Assembly: GCA_022495005.1 (NCBI GenBank)
Contig: JAGYXB010000364.1
Span: 124,001-188,000 of the forward strand
DNA from: Rhyacophila brunnea
Taxonomy: Eukaryota; Arthropoda; Insecta; Trichoptera; Rhyacophilidae
Direction of reading: 5' to 3'
Length of the DNA stretch: 64,000 nt
The position numbers were made by a program, and so were the translations under genes. The notes below the pieces were generated by a model. The model saw nothing but the letters and a program-made list of their open reading frames with translations. It was not told the origin of the DNA and did no database searches. Every line of letters begins with the position of its first letter. Positions within the stretch are counted from its first letter, which is position 1. This document shows, piece after piece, positions 34,616 to 44,917 of this stretch.

Positions 34616-35032
34616 CGTGTCCGGAAATTTGGACGTATGCAGTTCGCCGTAACACACTTCACCGTGAAATGTTGTATCGGAAATATATGATAGTATATTA
34701 AAGACCGTTCAATCTCTTTGGGTCGTATAGTACTGACAGAAAATTCATGTCTAAATAAAACACGGTTCTTGTCGGTTTACAGGAAGCAAACGGCAAACAA
34801 ATTTTGAAAATAGCCGATATATTGGGTTATATGTTAGGTTAGGTTAGTTTAAGGTACCTAGGTTAGGTTAGGTTTTCATTCTTGAATTCATGAATTTTGC
34901 CAAAATCGGCCACGAAAATTGAATTAATAATAAAATTGGAGGAAGTATAGTTTACAGTCATCTCTTTCCGATAGAAAGCTCACGGCAAACTATGCTACAG
35001 TGAAACGTTTTATGTACAATTTATACATAACC
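34616..35032. mobile_element. Foldback MITE, family F9, copy 3, nested in T1
   Basis: The insert is bounded by GTTTAAAAC at 34607-34615 and 35033-35041 (perfect 9-bp duplication). It begins CGTGTCCGGAAATTTGGACG and ends TACATAACC, as expected for the F9 ends seen at 2495-2880 and 8317-8494 in opposite orientation. It holds two TTAGG tracts at 34832-34875. Confidence 0.7.
34832..34875 (+). repeat. Paired interstitial TTAGG tracts
   Basis: GTTAGGTTAGGTTAG and CTAGGTTAGGTTAGGTT lie about 10 bp apart in the F9 insert. The arrays are short (about three units each) and in the G-rich orientation. Confidence 0.8.
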
Positions 35033-35142
35033 GTTTAAAACTTGGATTCTCATTTCACCAAAATCAAAAACATTATCTTTTTACTTAGCAGGGCAGTATT
35101 AAGGTCCTGCGAGGAGAAGGGTTCACTTTATTAAGATATGTT

Positions 35143-35336
35143 TTTTTTTTTTTTTTGAATTATTAATAACCGTGTCCTTGCTTTTTCGTACAAGGTGGTT
35201 TGTTAGTAATTTTGAACAATCACAAACACCCAGGCTTTGAGAAAAACACATAAATGTTTTTGTCATGACCGGGAATCGAACCCAGAACTCTCGGGTGGAA
35301 GGCCAGCGCCTTATCCACTGCACCACGAGAGCCGCC
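35143..35336 (-). mobile_element. tRNA-derived SINE, family S2, copy 2
   Basis: Nearly identical to 16037-16227, with the same A box, TCC-position loop, perfect B box GGTTCGATTCC and poly(A) tail. The 14-bp duplication TATTAAGATATGTT flanks it at 35129-35142 and 35337-35350. The high similarity between the copies and the perfect duplications indicate recent activity. The 67-codon minus frame is the SINE read through and is not a gene. Confidence 0.85.
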
Positions 35337-35369
35337 TATTAAGATATGTTACTGTGGTATAACAAGGTC

Positions 35370-35482
35370 GATACTCTGACTCCAAACACACATTTAAATG
35401 TGTATTTGCCAGACCCAGGGTTTGAACCTGGGGCCCTCGACATTATAAACAGATGCATAAGCTACTCGGTCACCGCGGGCGT
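35370..35482 (-). mobile_element. tRNA-derived SINE, family S1, partial copy
   Basis: Only the tRNA-like head and the start of the body remain: on the minus strand CCGCGGTGACCGAGTAGCTT, then GGTTCAAACCCTGGGTCTGG (B box) and CAAATACACATTT. Copy truncated 3' of the CAGAGT block. Confidence 0.6.
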
Positions 35483-36664
35483 CAATACTGAATATAAATA
35501 AGTTTTAAGAATGTTAGAATCGTGAACGTGACTGAATAAAAAAATAAACTCATAATACAACACAATAACATATCATGCACTTTTGAATCCAAAAATGATC
35601 CCAAATTGCTCTGTTTTTAACAAAAAAATAATAATATTGCATAAAAAGATGAGATCCTTTAACGAATTTCCATTTTATAACGTTTTTTAAAACTGCTAGC
35701 TTATATTATTTGACTTCAAATGAAAGATATTTTTCATTTTAATGGATACCTACATAATAATTAATTTTAGCACTGTATTTTTTTAATAAATTCTCTCAAA
35801 TTGCAAACTTCATATTTTTTGCTATATTCCTCTGGTAAGTAGGTAGCGCATTCACGTAAAAACAAAGCCTATCTAATAAATGACAAAAAACACACATTGT
35901 GATATTTGCATTTATTGTGTTATAGTTTATTATAAAAGTATGTTTGTTATTTTTAATATAGTTTAAAAACAGATACAATATAACATTGATTCTCAACCGG
36001 TATGCCACGAGCTGTCTCTCCAGATTTCATTAAATTTACATCGTGTAAATTCTGATAGAAACTATCAAATTTAATATTTTATTATACATTTCTCAGATTT
36101 TTTTTCTACGTGTAAGTTAAAAAAATCTTTCAGAAAGTTTCATTTTTTTAGTGTTTTCTTACATTAAAAAATATGCATGATTATTAGTTTGTTGTTTAAG
36201 TTATTGGTAAATTTTCTTATCGGTAATTTAGCATTTTTTTAGTTATCTACTGTTGTTTCATGTTGAAAATTTGCTGTTTCTATAGATTATTATTCTAAAA
36301 ACCGTATTTAGTAATACTGGCTGCCCTGTGTGCGTGCTTTGTACAGTCTCCAAAATTCGCTAACAGCAGTATTTTAGCCGTTAATTAAAACATAACATCA
36401 AAATAAGTCGCCAAAAATTACACTTATAAACAAAAGTTCACAGTCACCACCTTTCAACGTGTCGACGTAAATTTTTTTTTACTAACACTAACATAATGTG
36501 GAGTTGTCATTAAATGGTACATACTTACAAAAAATATGATACGAGTACCATCCAGTTACAATAGGCAAACTCTTTGGGCTGGCTATTATTTCAAGTAACA
36601 TTTGAATAATATGATAAATATTGAATAATCTGGAAAAAATATATATCGATACATAATATATATT
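35483..36664. other. Intergenic AT-rich DNA
   Basis: No coding frame with protein character was seen. The minus frame at 35796 is hydrophobic low-complexity sequence. Confidence 0.4.
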
Positions 36665-36676
36665 ATATACCAACAC

Positions 36677-37020
36677 GTAACACGGTGTATGTTGGGCATC
36701 ACGCGGAAGGACCGTGAGAGAAACGAATGGGTTTGGAAGCAGACAGGAGTACGCGATGTAATAGACGTTGCCAAACAGCTGAAATAGAGATGGGCGGGGC
36801 ACATTGCTCGCCGAAAGGACGGCCACTGGACAAATGCCGTCATCCAGTGGTACCCAAGGGGCACGAAACGGCCACAGAGTCACCCTAAAAGCCGCTGGAT
36901 TGACGAACTGGTAAAGTTCGACGGAAATACGTGGCAGCAAATGACACAGGACCGAGAAAGTTGGAAGAAGCTTGGGGAGGCCTTCATCCAGCAGTGGATT
37001 AACCCCGGCTGATGATGATG
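36677..37020 (+). pseudogene. 5'-truncated non-LTR retrotransposon, family L2, copy 2
   Basis: The fragment reads MLGITRKDRERNEWVWKQTG, then an in-frame stop (TAG at about 36785), RWAGHIARRKDGHWTNAVIQ, SRWIDELVKF and WINPG-stop, ending in a GATGATGATGAT repeat. It aligns with 5880-6226. Flanks ATATACCAACAC (36665-36676) and ATATACTAACAC (37021-37032) make a 12-bp duplication with one mismatch. Confidence 0.8.
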
Positions 37021-37032
37021 ATATACTAACAC

Positions 37033-39707
37033 AGCATACTACTTAATCGATTGCCCACCAGTAGCAAATAATATAGTATGTACTAAATAAAAAGTGATTC
37101 AATCAACAACATCCCAAAAGAAAAAGTCACCGCACGCTACTTAACAGATTACATACGTATTCAGTGTGACGCAAAAAATATATAAATTGAAAAGAGTGCC
37201 GTGAATCGTGATATGAGAAAGGTTGTGAACCACTGCATTAAAATATGAGGTAAATAATTTCCCGGGATATTTTTTAATTAAGTAAATTGCGAGTGGACCC
37301 CAATATAAATATCAAAACAGAATTTTCCAATAATCCGCAAATGTGTTCGACATATCCAATATTCTCTATTAACCGATACAAAGTCAAAAGGTTTCAATTA
37401 CATTTGTGATAAAATAAAATAATTAATGTATTCATTTAATTACTTTTTTTAATATCAAATCATAGGAAATTATTCTCTCATACAATAAATAACCTTTACT
37501 TCATATTAGGCAATTAGTAAATAAATTACTCTTTTGAGCAGAACTTTTTTATAAGAGTTTTTCAGAATATTTTCATGTTGATTTGAGTTGATCCTGGAAC
37601 CGAAATGGATTCAGATATGGATGGAAATTTATACTGAAACTGTGGTTAAGCTTTGAAATAAAACACTCATATTATAATACATATTTAGTTTAAATAACTG
37701 TGATAAAAACGTTAATTACTATCAGCAAAATTCACCGAACCATCATTATTATATCTTATTTTTATGAAAGCGTGTCTATCCTTACTCTTCTATTTCCCAT
37801 TAAATCTAAGATAGTTCTCAGCCAGAACTAAATCTAGAACATAGATCAATTGGTGAGTACAAAAATTCCGTTTGGACGGTAGTTGTATGGTTCGGATCCC
37901 ACATATCAAATTTGAATGTTGTTTTCTTCAGTATTGCAGTTTCAATGCTATACGTCCACCTCTTCCCAGTATGCTAGCTCACAATAAACTGCTACGGCGA
38001 AATGTAATATGTACAATTAACATTTAGCCACTTCATGTAAATCAAATAAGAATAATATTTATATTACGAGTTATCTCGATAAAAAAAGTCTCATATTTTT
38101 TTAAACTACAGTAATATAAAGATTATTTTTTAAGTCACAGAATTTTATTCGATATAATGTGTGTACTTTAACTGATATGGGACCCAGATAATCGACTCAC
38201 TCCCAATTTTTCTTAAAACTAATGAATTATAATGAAATTTTAATAATGTAGCATCCGAAAAGTAAGAAAGATAAAGCCCAACATTAATAATTATTGTACC
38301 TTCCTCCAAATAGTATGAAATGATATTTACAAGAGAGCTCTGCCATGTAAAGAAAAATCTCATAACATTCTAGTAAATGACAAAAGCATTAAAGGAAGAT
38401 CAGTTTGACAATTCAGGCGACTAAGGTCTAGTCACTCCAGCTCGAGCTGAAGTGCATAAGAGAAGAAGTTATAATCAATTTTAGAGTAGTTTAGAATAAT
38501 TTTAATACCTAACCTTCCACGACTTTGAATCAAAATGTCACTTGTGCTTTTTGGGAATCCAAACTTTTGATTATTCAATAATTATGCTTGTTAATATTTT
38601 GCCTTCATGGTGCGTTCATTGATATCCAAAGCTAATTAATTCTGTCATTTCATTAGCCGGAGTAAATTAATTTTCTGCTCATCCCTACAGAATTATTGGA
38701 CGATGGATAAGATTTCATTTCACCCGGGAATCAAATACTAGGAAGCACTCCTGCTAATTTTTACCCCTGAATTCCAATGGAGTACCCATTATAATATGTT
38801 TTTATTGATAATTAATTAAATTTATATGACTCATGTACATGGTATTCATAAGGTTGGGTACTCAACAAACATGTAGCTGTCAGTATATTATTGATCAAAT
38901 ATCTATTTTCAATGTAAGTATCAAATTATTCGACCGCAATAATAAATTTTCAACGACTCATATACCGGTAAACAACTGTTTACCTGTATCAGCAGATTGA
39001 ATGGCGATATTAAATACGGAATCGCAATGGAAAATTAGTCTAATATCCATTCCCATATTATCATATTAGATTATGATTGTAATGTAATAATAAATAAAAT
39101 TCACAGCTACTCGTATTTAAACCGCTGACTCGATCAATATAATTATGTGCTGGAATATAATGTTTAGGTATTACTTTTGACTGTATAAATAACGAATAAT
39201 GATTTATCAAAATGTCATTCGAATATACGGTTCCAGTCTGTCACCATCGCAGTCTCTATATCGCTTCGCCCAACATCTGATTGTACCGAGATGCGGACCT
39301 CGGATCCGTACCTATCATATGTTTAGTATTGTAACATAACTGCTGTAGCATACTATTGTACCAACCGTTACGCCTAATAAAATTCGCTCCTGCATACATC
39401 TTTGACTTCTTCATCATCATCCTCAACACCAAAACTTACGACACATCGACAACTCCCAAAGTGATAACACACACATATTGAGATGAATATTTTAGGTGAA
39501 AAGTTACATGAGAAAAAATTAGGGGCTGTTTAGGAAAATGGCATTTCAAGATTGAGATATAAGGGGTAGCTAAGAAACACATAAAAGTAGGCTTCCTTTT
39601 GGAACACAAAATTAATGGTAACTGGCTTACCCTATCGGATGTTATGTAACAGGGTTCGGATCTTGACTGTAAAAAAATATGAGATAAACACGTGTTAAAG
39701 AATTCAA
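37033..39707. other. Intergenic AT-rich DNA
   Basis: No gene or complete repeat recognised. The piece near 37975-38025 (GCTCACAATAAACTGCTACG) is related to one near 23166 and to part of the F9 copy near 34978. Confidence 0.4.
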
Positions 39708-40015
39708 TTCAATTCAATTTATTTATTTCCTAACATATTGTGGACATTACAAATTATAAGTTTAAGACGTTCACAACATGACATTTAGAAACAAAGATAT
39801 ATAAAACAGTATTACATAAAAAAAGAGATAGATCCGTAGATAAATTAGATAGGTACAAGGAAGTACACCGGATGAGTTAAGCAGACCCTATTTTAAGAAT
39901 TTATAAAACAACGTCTACCTAAACTCATTCTCACGTAGGTGAAATATATCAACACCCGAAGCAATTTCGTTGAACATAGTTATCGCCCTACCAATAATTG
40001 GCATTACCAGTGGCA
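39708..40015 (-). pseudogene. Non-LTR retrotransposon 3' end, family L3, copy 3
   Basis: The plus-strand order is AATTTATTTATTT, ACATATTGTGGACATTACAA, CAAATTATAAGTTTAAGACG, then a segment whose minus strand encodes ITMFNEIASGVDIFHLRE. This matches the 7405-7800 fragment, and the tail resembles the L1 tails at 18181 and 32980. An unrelated GGTTAGGTTAGG tract follows at 40017-40034. Confidence 0.65.
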
Positions 40016-40016
40016 G

Positions 40017-40034
40017 GTTGGGTTAGGTTAGGTT
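40017..40034 (+). repeat. Short TTAGG-like tract
   Basis: GGTTGGGTTAGGTTAGGTT sits next to the LINE fragment. It has two perfect TTAGG units and one variant. Confidence 0.65.
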
Positions 40035-41048
40035 GCAATAGCTACGTCCGTCTCATAATATGCACCAAAATTTGTCATGTAAACATAACGCGCATTCGAT
40101 ATTTTATGACAGTCGGCGAGGTTTATGTTCTTGGTTTTATCGCCCTAAGTAATAAAACTAGCCATGCTTCAAAACTGCTACCACACCCGGTCGGGTAAAC
40201 AAGTTCCCATACATTTTGTGTTCCTTGAGTAAAGACCAATAATAGGTTAAGAAACGCTACTCTATATACTCCGTTCAGAAGGGATATTTAGCTTATAATT
40301 TGTAATATTTACTCTAACATTATTGACGGTTTTATTATCGTATCGACATAATATTATATTAGTGATATTAAAATTAAACATCATTGAATATCTTATCAAA
40401 GTACGCCACTGCGTCAATCCCAGTGCTTCAAATTGACATTGACTTATGTGATTAGCTGTATTTATATATTATATTGTGTAGGACGTGTAAGTATTGAACA
40501 TACTTCCTATAGTCATTGGTCTCTCGATTCAATACAGGTCTCGTATTTGTCCTCTATAATAAATATCATTAGACTTATAGATTGTGATAATGAGGATACA
40601 CCATTGAACGTGGAAATCATTTAGCAGTGCAGGTTTACTACGAATCAATGGTTTTAATTAGCTTAGAGCTAATATAATATAGAATACTTATAATACATAA
40701 TATTATAATTAAGTCAGTGACGTCTCGTCAGATCATTGCATTTCATAGGGGCAACACACTATACATTATAAAGTACGGTAAATGAAGGAACTAATTCAAA
40801 TATTACAACTTAGTTGCTTAGCAACAAGCAACGACAACGTAGTTTAAAAAATAATTAAAGCACAACAAAATATGACTATTGTCGTATTGTAATAACCATA
40901 TTGTAATAGCGGTTTATCGCACAGGCAAAATTTTGAAAAGGGTGACTCCAAACCTGTCAGCCCAACAAATCACAACGTAACTAAACCACCACTATTTAAG
41001 AGTTGGTTTTGTGGAAATGCTCAAACTATCAGTAGACGGTGTGTATCC

Positions 41049-41321
41049 ACAAAACAGATAATGCATAGAATTCCGATATGGTATTTTCAATTCGCAACAT
41101 TTTGATGCAAGATTTTGATTGTGTGTGTGTCCGCACGTGCAATAGTGTGTTATCAATATTAAATGAGCGTCAATGCATAAACCGAGAGCAGCTGTCAGTA
41201 TTCGATGTATGCGTATTCTTGACACGTGTTTAAGTTTATCCCGAATTCTTCCTTACTCGAGTTCGGTTACATGCTACTTCTTACCCGCTAAGTATTTCAG
41301 TTCCCATTATTTCTGAGTTCC
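41049..41321 (+). repeat. Dispersed repeat R6, copy 2
   Basis: ACAGATAATGCATAGAATTC, AATGAGCGTCAATGCATAAA, CCGAGAGCAGCTGTCAGTAT, TTCTTGACACGTGTTTAAGT, TCTTCCTTACTCGAG and TTCCCATTATTTCTGAGTTC follow the order in the copies at 30670 and 50724. It is closest to the 50724 copy. Confidence 0.65.
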
Positions 41322-42035
41322 TTATGTGTATCTCAATTTAAATATTTTTCGTAAGTATATTATAATAAAGTGGGTAAGTATTGGCAAACAATTTGTAACA
41401 AGAAATGAATGGGGTGGCATTTTAAATCTGTTTAAGGACGGTATTTTGTCGAATGACGTCACTGATAATAATATATAAAACTGTCACAATATAATATATC
41501 AAAGCAAATACGGAACGTAGAATTACGAGTCGATTACAAACTCTAGTGAATAATTTACCGAATATATTTGACTATAATCGGTTAAATTTTATGAAAATTG
41601 AATATATAATACGTCTGTTGCCAAAAAAAAATTTAAAGTGCTATAACTACGGACATCTGCGCATCTATTCTATACACAAGACTGCTGTCGGCCGCTATCG
41701 ACGGCTATCGAGGGTAGTTTTTCATGTTTATATTGAGGTATTATAATTGTTACAATAAGTTAACCATCTAAGCAGTCAAAACAGGTCTAGGACGATTTGG
41801 CACCGGGACAACTGGACGCCACGGAATTTGAAAATAAATAGACGTTAGGTACTTATAGGTACTTTAAAAAAAATATTTAATATTATTATTTATATTTAAA
41901 TGATTATATATTATTATGATTTAATAGTTGGTGAGAATGTAAATATGCAGACGTAAATAATGATTTAATCGTGCATATGTTTAAGTTCCAACGAAAAAAG
42001 AGTTTTTTATTTTATATAAAGCCTTAGGCATGGTA

Positions 42036-43300
42036 CGAGGGTGGGTCAATAATTCCTTAGAAAAAAGCATTAAAACAGTTTTTATTTTTGTATTTTTTTT
42101 TTATTTCTCAACATAATCTCCTTGGAGAATACACTTGGTTAGACGTTTCTCAATTTTTTTAAACCGTCAGAAAAATAAGTTTTCGGAAGGTCCTCAAAAT
42201 AAGCATTCGTCCGATCGATGACTTCTTCATTTGAAAAAAAACGTTGTCCACTTAGCCATTTTTTTAAGTTTGGGAAAAGGAAAGTCACTGGGGGCTAAAT
42301 CTGGCGAATACGGTGGGTGGTCGACCAATTCGAACTTCAATTCTTCAATTTTAGCCATTGATCGTAAACATGTGTGAACACGGGCATTGTCCTGATGAAA
42401 GAGGATTTTTTTCCTGTTTAAATGAGGCCGTTTTTCTTCAATTTTGTTTTTAGCTGGTCCAATAAAGATGCATAATAATCCCCTGTTATTGTTTTTCCTT
42501 TTTCCAAATAGTCAACGAAAATAATTTCACGTGCATCCCAAAATACAGCAGCCATAACCTTACCAGCTGATTTTACGGTTTTCGCCTTCTTTGGACATGG
42601 TTCGCCTTTCGAAATCCACTGCTTTGACTGTTCTTTCGTCTCGGGAGTATAGTGGTGTATCCATGTTTCATCTACAGTCACAAAGCGACGAAAAAATTCA
42701 TCCGGATTGCGTTGCATGAGCGACAACAGGGCTTTAGAGGCCACCACCCATTGCGTTTATTGTCGACTGTGAGCAAACGCGGCACCCATCTTGCAGAAAT
42801 ATTTTTCATGCCCAATTTGTCATGTAAAATAGAAATGACGCTACCTTTTGAGATCCCTGTAACCTCAATTATCTCACTCAACTTTAATCTTCGGTCACTT
42901 CAACACCATATCGTGGATTTTATTAATCATTTCTGGTGTAGTCACCTCTACAGGACGTCCTGAGCGTGGTTCATCCTTTGTTGATGTATGACCACGTTTA
43001 AATTCATTTAACCAGTTATAAATAGTTGCAAGTGAAGGAGCAGATATGCCGTGAACTAAACCCAACTCATTTTTTATTTCCTTTGCTGTTAACCCTTTTA
43101 TATTAAAATGTTTAATAACAGCTCTAAACTCAATTTTCTCCATTTTTTTAAATGTACGAAAATAAAAAACAACAACCCGACCAATCTGATTGAAACTCGC
43201 AGCATACTGAATCGGTAGTGCCGCTGCATGAAAACAAACCGCTTACAGTACTAGTCGCGCCACCTGTCGGCTTTTCTAAGGACTTATTGACCCACCCTCG
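42036..43300 (-). mobile_element. mariner transposon (decayed, both termini present)
   Basis: The 1265-bp element has inverted terminal repeats of about 28 bp (CGAGGGTGGGTCAATAA-TCCTTAGAAAA at both ends) and sits in a duplicated TA (42034-42035 and 43301-43302). Its length is standard for mariner. The empty site GGCATGGTAATTCTC is deduced from the M8 copy at 48567, which reads GGCATGGCAATTCTC there. The single gene runs on the minus strand and is broken. Confidence 0.9.
42100..43143 (-). pseudogene. mariner transposase pseudogene
   Basis: From ATG at 43143 the minus strand encodes the paired-type N-terminal domain (MEKIEFRAVIKHFNIKGLTA, TIYNWLNEFKRGH, DEPRSGRPVEVTTPEMI). After a frameshift near 42890 it continues LSEIIEVTGISKGSVISILH, and after another near 42745 it has RFVTVDETWIHHYTPETKEQ with the first catalytic Asp. 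The second Asp lies in LFHQDNARVHT and the third in SPDLAPSDF, with exactly 34 residues between them, the D,D34D signature of mariner. An in-frame TAA at about 42419-42421 precedes the second Asp, and a further frameshift is likely near 42150. The gene encodes a cut-and-paste transposase acting on the terminal repeats; this copy cannot make full-length protein. Confidence 0.9.
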
Positions 43301-44406
43301 TAATTCTCAATCCGCAATAAAGAATACATTATGTTAAGAGTGAAATGAATTAAAACTACTAAGTAGTAGAAAGAAACTGATTAAAATACCTCGTCTACGT
43401 TCTGTATACGTATCTACGATAGTGCGGCGTCCAATTTTCCGGAGTCCAGTCGTCCCATTCCCGTCAAAACTGTCTATCTCACTCTAAAAGTTAGCACGGC
43501 CAAGTGAGGTGCTGTTAAAACATAGTACTTATTGTAATAATAATCACAACCAGCTTATTGTAACAATTATAATACCTCAATACAAAAAAATAAAAACTAC
43601 CCTTGATAGCCGCCGATAGCAATCTTGTGTATAAAATAGATGCACTGATGTAGCAAATATGGCTTTATTCTCAATTTTATGGTATCGATAGATAGGTTGT
43701 AATAATGATAGAGACGATTTTTCTACAGAATCTATAGATTATCTTGCCATCCAGACTGTAAAACAAATTTACCTATACCTTCAAATTGTCATAAAATACT
43801 TTAAAATAACCGACTACAATATACTTCGCTACACGTAGCGGCGCCGGCAGGTCTGTCGTAAAACACCTGAGCTTTGTCCAAACACTGTTTTTACTTTACT
43901 ACGAAACCGAACAAAACTTTGAATGGACATAAACCAAAGTGTCCTTTCTCAAGATGGACTCTATTGTTAAGTTCTTGGTCCATTGATGCAAATATAATAT
44001 GCCAGGTATAATAGAAAAGCGAGATTTGTATTATGGGCACCGAAGTGTCTACCTGTCGAATGAATGCGGATAATATTATTGTATTATATAATTTCTGGAA
44101 TACCTGAGATATTGACTGTTTGATTCTTGTAATGGGATGTACTTCAAAGAATTTATCTGGATAATTTTTGAAAGTGGTTGTATATCATAGTCTTCTTAAA
44201 TAATGCTAATTGCTAAAAGATACCTTTAGTTTTATGGTGCATAGTAAATTTTATGACTGTAACAAATTATTTTACAGGTATATTCTATTTGGTTAAATTA
44301 TCGTTATTTTTTTTTTTATTAATAGTATGGAAGATAAGGTTCATTAACATCATTGATTGCAAAGAGAAGTACATGGGAAATAGGTATATAGATACACAAT
44401 AATAAC

Positions 44407-44909
44407 CAGAGCGTTGGAGCAGGAGCACGGAGCAGGGAGCAATGGCGGTTTTACATGGAGCAGAAGCGGAGCTGGAGCACCGAAAATTTTCAGTACTCCA
44501 CTGCACCGGATGTTTTCTTATTATTATATTTACGTCATATGAAATCGAATGAAAATATTATATTTGACATTTTGAAATATTGGAATTATTTTAAATACGG
44601 CAACACTGCCGAGTGATAAATAACCTCACCTTTTTTGACAGAAGAGGCAGATAATGAATGACGATTTGCTGTGGGAAATTTCGTTTAATATAATTAATAA
44701 CAAAAAGGACGAATAATATACTTACCTTATTTCAAAACAACTTATTGTTTTCATTTTTTTTACATTTGTATAAGTACATATTATAATACCTATTAAATTA
44801 TTTACCCGGAGCGGAGCAGACCCTGAAGCTGAGTTGGAGCAAGTATTTATTCCCTGAGTGAAGCAACTCAAAAAAGGGTCTGCTCCATAGACTATCCTCC
44901 AACCCTCTG
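44407..44909. mobile_element. hAT-like MITE with GGAGC subterminal repeats
   Basis: The ends are CAGAGCGTTGGAG and CTCCAACCCTCTG, inverted repeats starting with CAGAG. A perfect 8-bp duplication ATAATAAC flanks the 503-bp element (44399-44406 and 44910-44917). Both subterminal regions are rich in GGAGC / GCTCC motifs (for example CGGAGCAGGGAGC, GGAGCGGAGCAGACC). This is the usual architecture of hAT MITEs. No coding capacity; two ~75-85-codon minus frames are artefacts. Confidence 0.8.
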
Positions 44910-44917
44910 ATAATAAC

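Larger units (their letters stand above)
34431..35096. mobile_element. Foldback MITE family T1, copy 2, split by an F9 element
   Basis: Inverted ends TTGCTAAGTAAAAAGACAGT and TCTTTTTACTTAGCAGGGCA correspond to the 16497-17291 copy. The left arm runs to about 34615 and the right arm resumes at 35042. The middle is a separate insert with a 9-bp duplication. Confidence 0.65.
41783..43462. mobile_element. MITE family M8, copy 2, interrupted by mariner
   Basis: The element is flanked by GTCAAAAC at 41775-41782 and 43463-43470, a perfect 8-bp duplication; the uninterrupted R4 copy near 20485 has this site once. Ends read AGGTCTAGGACGATTTGG and CCAGTCGTCCCATTCCC. Without the mariner it is about 413 bp, close to the 406 bp of the copy at 48567-48972. 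The motif GACAACTGGACGCC near the left end recurs inverted near the right end. The 8-bp duplication suggests hAT or P type mobilisation. Confidence 0.7.
41653..43650. mobile_element. Foldback repeat R4 containing two nested insertions
   Basis: The left arm 41653-41765 (CATCTATTCTATACACAAG, GGCTATCGAGGGTAGTTTTT, TATTGAGGTATTATAATTGT) is inverted at 43549-43650 (ACAATTATAATACCTCAATA, ACTACCCTTGATAGCCGCCG, CTTGTGTATAAAATAGATG). The centre (GTCAAAACTGTCTATCTC and CTCTAAAAGTTAGCAC) matches the compact copy at 20360-20582. The body is split by the M8 MITE at 41783-43462, itself split by a mariner. Confidence 0.65.

Noticed and set aside
42652..42963. 103-codon plus-strand frame inside the mariner
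   Set aside because: Antisense to the transposase pseudogene.
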